The translations under genes and the position numbers were made by a program. 64,000 nucleotides of DNA from Streptomyces sp. ITFR-16 (GTDB lineage Bacteria; Actinomycetota; Actinomycetes; Streptomycetales; Streptomycetaceae), in assembly GCF_031844705.1 (NCBI RefSeq), contig NZ_CP134609.1, positions 310,001 through 374,000 of the forward strand, read 5' to 3'. The notes beneath the pieces were generated by a model. That model was not told the DNA's origin. It made no database searches and worked only from the letters and a program-made list of their open reading frames with translations. This document shows positions 59,211 to 64,000 of this stretch, one piece after another; positions within the stretch are counted from its first letter, which is position 1; each line of letters begins with the position of its first letter.

Positions 59211-59885
59211 ATGGACACCAGCACCGAGATCCCGCTGATCGCCGTTCCGCCCGGACGGGTCACCCTGTCCGACCGCCGCACACAGCTCAGTTGGGACGTG
59301 GAGCTCGCCCCGTACCGGCTCGCCGCGCACCCCGTCACCCAGGCCCAGTACGCACGGGTCACCGGCGAGCGGCCGAGCACGGCGCGCGGGGACCGGCTGC
59401 CCGTCGAGGGCGTCTCCTGGCTGGACGCGGTCCACTTCTGCAACGCCCTCTCCCTGGGCGAGGGGCTGGCCCCCGCCTACCGGACCGCCTGCGGGCCGGA
59501 CCACATCACCTGGGACACGGCGGCCGACGGGTACCGGCTGCCGGCCGAGGCCGAGTGGGAGCACGCCTGCCGGGCCGGCACGGCCGGGGCCCGGTACGGG
59601 CAGCTCGACGAGATCGCCTGGCATCGCGGCAACTCCGGGGAGCGGGTGCACGAGGTCGGCGGACGCCGGCCCAACGCGTGGGGGCTGTACGACACGCTGG
59701 GCAATGTGTGGGAGTGGTGCTGGGACGTCTACGACGCCGAGGTGTACGGCGGCTACCGGGTGCTGCGCGGCGGCGGCTGGTTCGACGAGCGCTGGAGCTG
59801 CCGGGCGTCGGTCCGGCGGCGCAGCCATCCCACGTTCCGGATCGACGACACGGGTTTCCGCGTCGCACGCTCAGGAGACGGCTGA
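59211..59885 (+). CDS. SUMF1/formylglycine-generating-enzyme-like protein
   Basis: The 224-residue protein has the FGE-sulfatase fold: HPVTQAQYARVTG, VEGVSWLDAVHFCNAL, YRLPAEAEWEHACRAG, LYDTLGNVWEWCWD and VLRGGGWFDERWSCRASVRRR. Where true FGE has two active-site Cys near the end (C then SYC), only the second Cys position is kept. Formylglycine synthesis is therefore unlikely, and it belongs with EgtB/PvdO-like or non-catalytic members. Its stop lies 14 bases inside the convergent ABC ATPase gene. There is no sulfatase gene nearby. Confidence 0.8.
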   Translation: MDTSTEIPLIAVPPGRVTLSDRRTQLSWDVELAPYRLAAHPVTQAQYARVTGERPSTARGDRLPVEGVSWLDAVHFCNALSLGEGLAPAYRTACGPDHITWDTAADGYRLPAEAEWEHACRAGTAGARYGQLDEIAWHRGNSGERVHEVGGRRPNAWGLYDTLGNVWEWCWDVYDAEVYGGYRVLRGGGWFDERWSCRASVRRRSHPTFRIDDTGFRVARSGDG

Positions 59886-61397
59886 GCCGCCGCCCGGCAG
59901 AGCGCCCTCCCTCTCACCCCTCAAGGAGTGTGCGGCGGCGACCAGTTGGCGGCTGAACGGATGGCGCGGCGAGCCCAGCAGATCGGCGGTGGCTCGCGCC
60001 TCGACGACCTCGCCGTGCTCCATGACAGCGATCCGGTCGGCCAGGGCGGCGGTGTCCAGGTCATGGGTGATCAGGACGAGCGCCGGAATCCTCCCCGTCC
60101 GCACCAGCCCGGTGAGCTGCCCGAGGACGGAACTCCGGGTGAGCGGGTCGAGCCCGGAGGCGACCTCGTCGCAGACCAGCACCCGGGGACGGGCGAGCAG
60201 GGCGCGGGCCAGCGCCGCACGCTGGAGCTCGCCGCCCGACAACCGCGCGGGCGGACGCGCCACGCGTGCGGCCGGCAGGCCCAGGGTGTCCAGCACGGTC
60301 AGCGCCTCGCTCCTCGCCGCGCCCGGGTCCGCCCCGCGCAGCCGTACCGCCGTGCGGGCGATCTGGTCGAGGACGGGCCGGTACGCGTCGAAGGACGCCT
60401 TCGCGTCCTGGAAGACGTACTGCACCCCCGCCAGTTGACGCCGGTCACGGTCCCGCAGGCCGCGCGGCAGCGGTGCGCCGTCGAGCAGCACCTCGCCGTC
60501 GTGGTCCGCGTGGAGGCCGCTCAGGCAGCGGGCCAGTGTCGTCTTGCCGCTCCCTGACCGGCCCATGACGGCGAGACATTCACCGGTGCGGACGGTGAGC
60601 GACACCCTGTCGAGCACCGGGGTCCGCGCGTGGCGTGCGGTGAGGGAGCGTGCTTCGAGGACGGTCCCACCGGGGTCGCCGCCTCCCTCACCCGCGCGGG
60701 TTTCGACGGGGAGGGGCGATGTCCACGGCGCGCCGGTCATCCGCCCGTCCCGCAGGACGACCACGTCGTCGGCCAGGGCACGGACGACATCGACGTCATG
60801 GCTGAGCAGCAGCACGGCGATCCCCTGCCGGGCCACGGCCGCCAGCAGGTCCACGATGCCGCGCTTGGTGAGCGGGTCCTGCCCGGTGGTGGGCTCGTCC
60901 GCGACCACGGCCCGTGCCCCGAGCAGGAGCACCTGGGCCAGCACCACGCGCTGCTGCTGGCCACCGGAGAGCTGGTGCGGGTAGCGGCGCAGCAGCGGCC
61001 CGGCCGCCGGCAGCCGGGCACGGTCCAGGGCGTCGAGCACCCGCTCCCGGGCCGCCGCCGCGCGCCGGGCCCTCGGCAGGTGGCGTACCCGCTGCCGGGC
61101 GATGTCCATGAGCAGCGCGCCGACTCTGCGGACCGGGTTGAGTACGGTCGCCGGATGCTGCGGGACGTACCCGATCAGCCCTTCGGGCGCCCGTACCGTC
61201 CCGGTCACCCGCGCGCCGGCGGGGTACTCGCCGAGCAGGGCGAGTCCGGTCGTCGTCTTGCCGCTGCCCGAACCGCCCACCAGCGCGGTGATCCGCCCGG
61301 GCAGCAGCCGCAGGTCCACGCCGTCGACGACGGCGCGTCCGCCGATCTCCACCGTCAGTCCCTCGACCGCGGCGACGGGCCGGTCGCGGCCGGTCAC
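59871..61397 (-). CDS. peptide/nickel-type ABC ATPase, two fused ATPase domains
   Basis: This 508-residue protein joins DppD-like and DppF-like ATPases. The first has Walker A GGSGSGKTT, signature LSGGQQQRV and VVADEPTTGQD; the second has GRSGSGKTT, LSGGELQRA and LVCDEVASGLD. Both look catalytically complete, though the second Walker B has Glu-Val in place of Glu-Pro. It powers import of oligopeptides, nickel or a related solute with the two permeases and binding protein upstream. The GTG at 61397 overlaps the stop of the permease (GTGA). The 3' end overlaps the convergent FGE-like gene by 15 bases. Confidence 0.88.
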   Translation of the reverse strand: MTGRDRPVAAVEGLTVEIGGRAVVDGVDLRLLPGRITALVGGSGSGKTTTGLALLGEYPAGARVTGTVRAPEGLIGYVPQHPATVLNPVRRVGALLMDIARQRVRHLPRARRAAAARERVLDALDRARLPAAGPLLRRYPHQLSGGQQQRVVLAQVLLLGARAVVADEPTTGQDPLTKRGIVDLLAAVARQGIAVLLLSHDVDVVRALADDVVVLRDGRMTGAPWTSPLPVETRAGEGGGDPGGTVLEARSLTARHARTPVLDRVSLTVRTGECLAVMGRSGSGKTTLARCLSGLHADHDGEVLLDGAPLPRGLRDRDRRQLAGVQYVFQDAKASFDAYRPVLDQIARTAVRLRGADPGAARSEALTVLDTLGLPAARVARPPARLSGGELQRAALARALLARPRVLVCDEVASGLDPLTRSSVLGQLTGLVRTGRIPALVLITHDLDTAALADRIAVMEHGEVVEARATADLLGSPRHPFSRQLVAAAHSLRGEREGALPGGGSAVS

Positions 61398-62275
61398 CGG
61401 CTTTCCTCCTCGGGGTTCCCACGGGCGAGCGCGGCGTCCACGAGGAGGTTCCCGCCCATGGTGAGCGCGACGATCAGCAGGGCGGGCACCACGGCCGCCC
61501 AGGGCTGGACGAACAGCCCGGTGCGGTTGCGGTCCACCATGACCGCCCAGTCGGCGGCGTCCGGCGCGACGCCCACACCGAGGAACGCCGCCGTGGCCAC
61601 GAGGTAGACCGCCCCGGTCAGCCGGACGCCCACATCGGCGGCGAGGGTCCGCAGGACCGAGCGTCCGACGTACCCGAACGCCATCCGCGCCCAGCTCTCG
61701 CCCTGCATGCGCAGCGCCTCGACCGCCGGGCGCGAGGCGGCCTCGGCTCCGGCGGCCCGGACGATCCGGGCCGCGTCCGGTATGGCGACGAGCGCCACCA
61801 GGAGGGCCAGCCCGGCCGGACCGGGTTCCAGGACGGCGGCCACCAGCAGGATCATGAGGAGCGACGGTACGGAGAGCAGGATGTCCAGCGGACGCATCAC
61901 AAGCTCCTCCAGCCAGGCCCGGCGGGTGAGGGCGCAGACGAATCCGACGGGCAGCGCCACCAGGTAGGCCAGGGCGGTCGCCGCGACGGCGACCAGGACG
62001 ACGGACCGGCCGCCGAGCAGGATCTGCCGCACGACGTCCCGGCCGGTGAAGTCCGTGCCGAGCAGGTGCCCGCCACCGGCGGTGAGCGAGGTGCCGCGCG
62101 GTCCGGCGTCACCCGCGAACAGCGGCCCGGCCAGGGCGAGTACGAGCGGGACGCCCATGATCAGCAGGCCGGGGACGAAGCGCCGGCGCCTCCCGCGCAC
62201 GGCTGCGGCCCCGCGGGGGCGGCCGACGACAAGTCGTTTCAGCCCGCGCCGGGAGCGGGCCACCGCGACGGCCAT
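61394..62275 (-). CDS. DppC/NikC-type ABC permease
   Basis: The 293-residue permease has an N-terminal basic segment, a first helix near 35-55 and HLLGTDFTGRDVVRQILLGGR, the typical DppC signature. Four or five more helices and a coupling region near EALRMQGESWARMAFGYVG follow. The ATG at 62275 overlaps the previous stop by one base; the GTG at 62278 is the alternative. It forms the translocation channel with the DppB-like protein encoded just upstream. Confidence 0.86.
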   Translation of the reverse strand: MAVAVARSRRGLKRLVVGRPRGAAAVRGRRRRFVPGLLIMGVPLVLALAGPLFAGDAGPRGTSLTAGGGHLLGTDFTGRDVVRQILLGGRSVVLVAVAATALAYLVALPVGFVCALTRRAWLEELVMRPLDILLSVPSLLMILLVAAVLEPGPAGLALLVALVAIPDAARIVRAAGAEAASRPAVEALRMQGESWARMAFGYVGRSVLRTLAADVGVRLTGAVYLVATAAFLGVGVAPDAADWAVMVDRNRTGLFVQPWAAVVPALLIVALTMGGNLLVDAALARGNPEEESR

Positions 62276-63228
62276 CACGCGGCCACGCCCGTACGCGGAG
62301 CGAGGCGGTGGGTGACCAGGTCGGCCCCGATGTTGAGCAGGACCGTCGCGGCGCCGAACACCACCGCGAGCCCCTGCACCATGGGCAGATCGCGCTCCGC
62401 GACGGCGTTCATCAGGAGCGTGCCCAGCCCCGGGATCACATACAGGGCCTCCACGACCACGACCCCGCACAGCAGCCAGTCGATCGTGCGGGCCAGTTGC
62501 TGGGCGGCCGGGGTGATCGCGTTCGGCAGGGCGTGGGTGTAGCGGACACGGGCCGGGGAGAGCCCGCAGCGGCGCGCCTGGGCCACGTACGGCGAGGCCA
62601 GCGCGTCGATCATGCCGGCGCGGACCAGCCGGGCGAGCGAGCACACCGGGCGGGCGAGCAGGACGAGGACGGGCAGCACCAGCGCGGCCGGGTGGGCGAG
62701 CAGATCGGTGCCGTAGCCGACCGCGGTCGGCGGCAGCCAGCCGAGCCACAGGGACAGGACGGTGACCAGCAGCACCCCGAGGGCGAACTCCGGTACGGCG
62801 TAGAGGCCCAGCAGCACCGCGCTGACGGCCCGGTCGGCGGCCCGGCCCTCGTGGCGGGCCGCCAGCACCCCGAGGCCGATCGCGGCCGGCACCAGCAGCA
62901 GGATTGTCGGCACGGCGAGCATCAGGGTCGGGCCGACGGCGTCGCCGAGGGCGGAGGCGACGGGCCGCCCCGAGGTCAGGGAGGCCCCGAGGTCGCCGTG
63001 GAGCAGCCCGGCCGACCAGTCCAGCAGGCGTTCATGGGCGGGCCGGTCCAGGTGCATGGCGGTCCGGACGGCCTCGATCCGGGCCGGGTCCGGCTGGTCG
63101 TCGGCGAGGGCCACGGCGGCGTCGCCGGGCAGCGCCTCGGTGGCGGCGAAGACGAGCAGGACCACGCCCGCAGTCTGCGCGCCGCCGAGCAGCAGCCGTC
63201 GGGCCACCCAGGGCAGGGTCGCGCTCAC
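62275..63228 (-). CDS. DppB/NikB-type ABC permease
   Basis: This 317-residue permease has a first helix at about 9-30, the large periplasmic-side loop with LHGDLGASLTSGRPV, and the coupling loop YVAQARRCGLSPARVRYTHALPNAI, all typical of DppB/NikB proteins. The GTG at 63228 overlaps the stop of the binding-protein gene (GTGA). It is the second gene of the importer operon. Confidence 0.87.
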   Translation of the reverse strand: MSATLPWVARRLLLGGAQTAGVVLLVFAATEALPGDAAVALADDQPDPARIEAVRTAMHLDRPAHERLLDWSAGLLHGDLGASLTSGRPVASALGDAVGPTLMLAVPTILLLVPAAIGLGVLAARHEGRAADRAVSAVLLGLYAVPEFALGVLLVTVLSLWLGWLPPTAVGYGTDLLAHPAALVLPVLVLLARPVCSLARLVRAGMIDALASPYVAQARRCGLSPARVRYTHALPNAITPAAQQLARTIDWLLCGVVVVEALYVIPGLGTLLMNAVAERDLPMVQGLAVVFGAATVLLNIGADLVTHRLAPRTGVAA

Positions 63229-64000
63229 GCCAGCCACACCTTGTCGAAGCGGGCCCAGTCGAGGGTGTTGGCGGGGGCCTGCTCCTCGACGCCCCGGACA
63301 CGGGGGGCGGTGCCGAGTATCCAGTCCGCGAAGCCCCAGATCAGGAACGGGCCCTCGGTGTGGAGGCGTTGCTGCATGCGGGCGTAGACGGCGGCCCGCC
63401 CCTTCGGGTCCCTCGTCGACTGGGCCTGCTGGTAGAGGGCGTCGAAGTCGCGGTGGCGCCAGTGGGTGGCATTGGTGGTCGAGTCGGTCAGCAACCGCTG
63501 GGACAGGTGCGATTCGATGGGCATGGCGCCGGAGCGGTAGCAGCACAGGGTGCCGGAGTCGAGGATGTCCTTCCAGTAGGTGTCCTTGCTGCCGGTGCGC
63601 ACCTCGACGGTGATGCCGGCCTTCGCGGCCTGGTCCCGGAAGACGGCGGCCGCCTCGGTGAATCCGGCGGCGACCGGTGAGGTGTCGAGGGTGATCCGCA
63701 GGTCCTCCGCGCCGGCCCGCTTCAGCAGGCTGCGGGCCCGGCCGAGGTCCTGTTCGCGCTGGGGAAGGCTGTCGTCGTAGTACTCGTACCCCTTCCCGAA
63801 GAGGTCGTTGCCTGTCTCCCCGGCGCCGGAGAGGGCGCTGCGGACGAGTTCCTCGCGGTCGGCGACGAGGAAGAGGGCCTGGCGGACCCGCCGGTCGTCG
63901 AAGGGCGGCCGGTCGCTCTTCATGGCGAAGGACTGCATCGCGCTGTTGCGCAGCCGCACGACGGTGATGCGCCCGCCCTTCTCGTGTGCGCGGGCGGTGG
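63225..64000 (-). CDS. peptide/nickel-type ABC substrate-binding protein (N-terminal part outside window)
   Basis: The visible C-terminal 257 residues match family-5 solute-binding proteins: FDDRRVRQALFLVADREELV, a stretch around GYEYYDDSLPQREQDLGRAR, and a C-terminal lobe ending FDKVWLA. The reading frame continues past the window end with no start codon that must be used, so the gene is truncated here, and its signal peptide and lipobox cannot be seen. Two adjacent Cys (TLCCYRS) are unusual for the family. It is the first gene of the importer operon in view. Confidence 0.85.
   Translation of the reverse strand, partial: TARAHEKGGRITVVRLRNSAMQSFAMKSDRPPFDDRRVRQALFLVADREELVRSALSGAGETGNDLFGKGYEYYDDSLPQREQDLGRARSLLKRAGAEDLRITLDTSPVAAGFTEAAAVFRDQAAKAGITVEVRTGSKDTYWKDILDSGTLCCYRSGAMPIESHLSQRLLTDSTTNATHWRHRDFDALYQQAQSTRDPKGRAAVYARMQQRLHTEGPFLIWGFADWILGTAPRVRGVEEQAPANTLDWARFDKVWLA

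Noticed and set aside
56916..59828. 970-codon open frame on the minus strand opposite the second SpoIIE phosphatase
   Set aside because: Same GC-bias shadow effect; the plus strand encodes a complete GAF-PAS-GAF-PP2C protein.

Overview
The window is high-GC DNA with strong third-position GC bias, almost wholly coding on both strands. It carries SpoIIE-type phosphatases, many leaderless promoters, DasR-like and SoxR-like operators, CitAB-type signalling and GC-rich hairpin terminators. All of this fits a chromosomal segment of Streptomyces or a close relative. I saw no rRNA, tRNA, CRISPR array, transposase, phage gene or PKS/NRPS gene. Both ends cut through genes: an ABC exporter on the left and a peptide-binding protein on the right.

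Bases 1-4.9 kb hold the end of an ABC exporter, a mannonate-dehydratase-like enolase divergent from an MFS transporter, and a secreted His/Trp-repeat protein closed by two hairpins. Bases 5-12.2 kb form an osmoprotection operon: betaine aldehyde dehydrogenase, choline-dehydrogenase-like GMC enzyme, and a betaine/choline ABC importer whose two permease domains are fused in one protein. Bases 12.2-16.8 kb hold an APC permease with a one-base frameshift, a small membrane protein, an M20 peptidase and a ThrE-like exporter. At 16.8-17.8 kb is a secreted TNT-domain (NAD-glycohydrolase family) protein with a small downstream partner that may be its immunity protein.

Bases 17.9-27.7 kb are a signalling, redox and defence block. 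It holds a GAF-SpoIIE-HATPase phosphatase, a receiver domain fused to a thioredoxin-reductase-like flavoprotein without its CxxC, and an overlapping cNMP-binding-domain histidine kinase. An ABC exporter behind a SoxR-type promoter follows, then a one-gene REase-nSTAND NTPase (candidate anti-phage system). Bases 27.7-38.8 kb hold a PepSY lipoprotein, an APC permease, a NitT/TauT-type importer divergent from a CitAB-like two-component system, a secreted beta-propeller gene behind a large operator-like dyad, a Cys-rich protein and a tiny membrane protein.

Bases 38.9-47 kb are fatty-acid or lipid catabolism genes (two acyl-CoA dehydrogenases, a quinone-oxidoreductase-like MDR enzyme, a dienoyl-CoA-reductase-like SDR, an enoyl-CoA hydratase). 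They are split by a secreted GH84 N-acetylglucosaminidase with a DasR-like site. Bases 47-48.9 kb hold a PIG-L deacetylase and a CstR-like persulfide-sensor/rhodanese module with a perfect operator. Bases 48.9-55.1 kb hold a proline iminopeptidase and a second (OpuC-type) osmolyte importer, whose ATPase is inverted relative to its other subunits with a serine hydrolase in between. Bases 55.2-64 kb hold a PadR regulator with a hydrolase, an NTF2-like protein, a second SpoIIE phosphatase, a formylglycine-enzyme-like protein and a dipeptide/nickel-type ABC importer.

Taken together, the window combines osmotic protection (two importers plus choline oxidation), redox and sulfur sensing, and small-molecule import. 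Three accessory functions stand out: the TNT pair, the REase-nSTAND gene, and the kinase/receiver-flavoenzyme pair.
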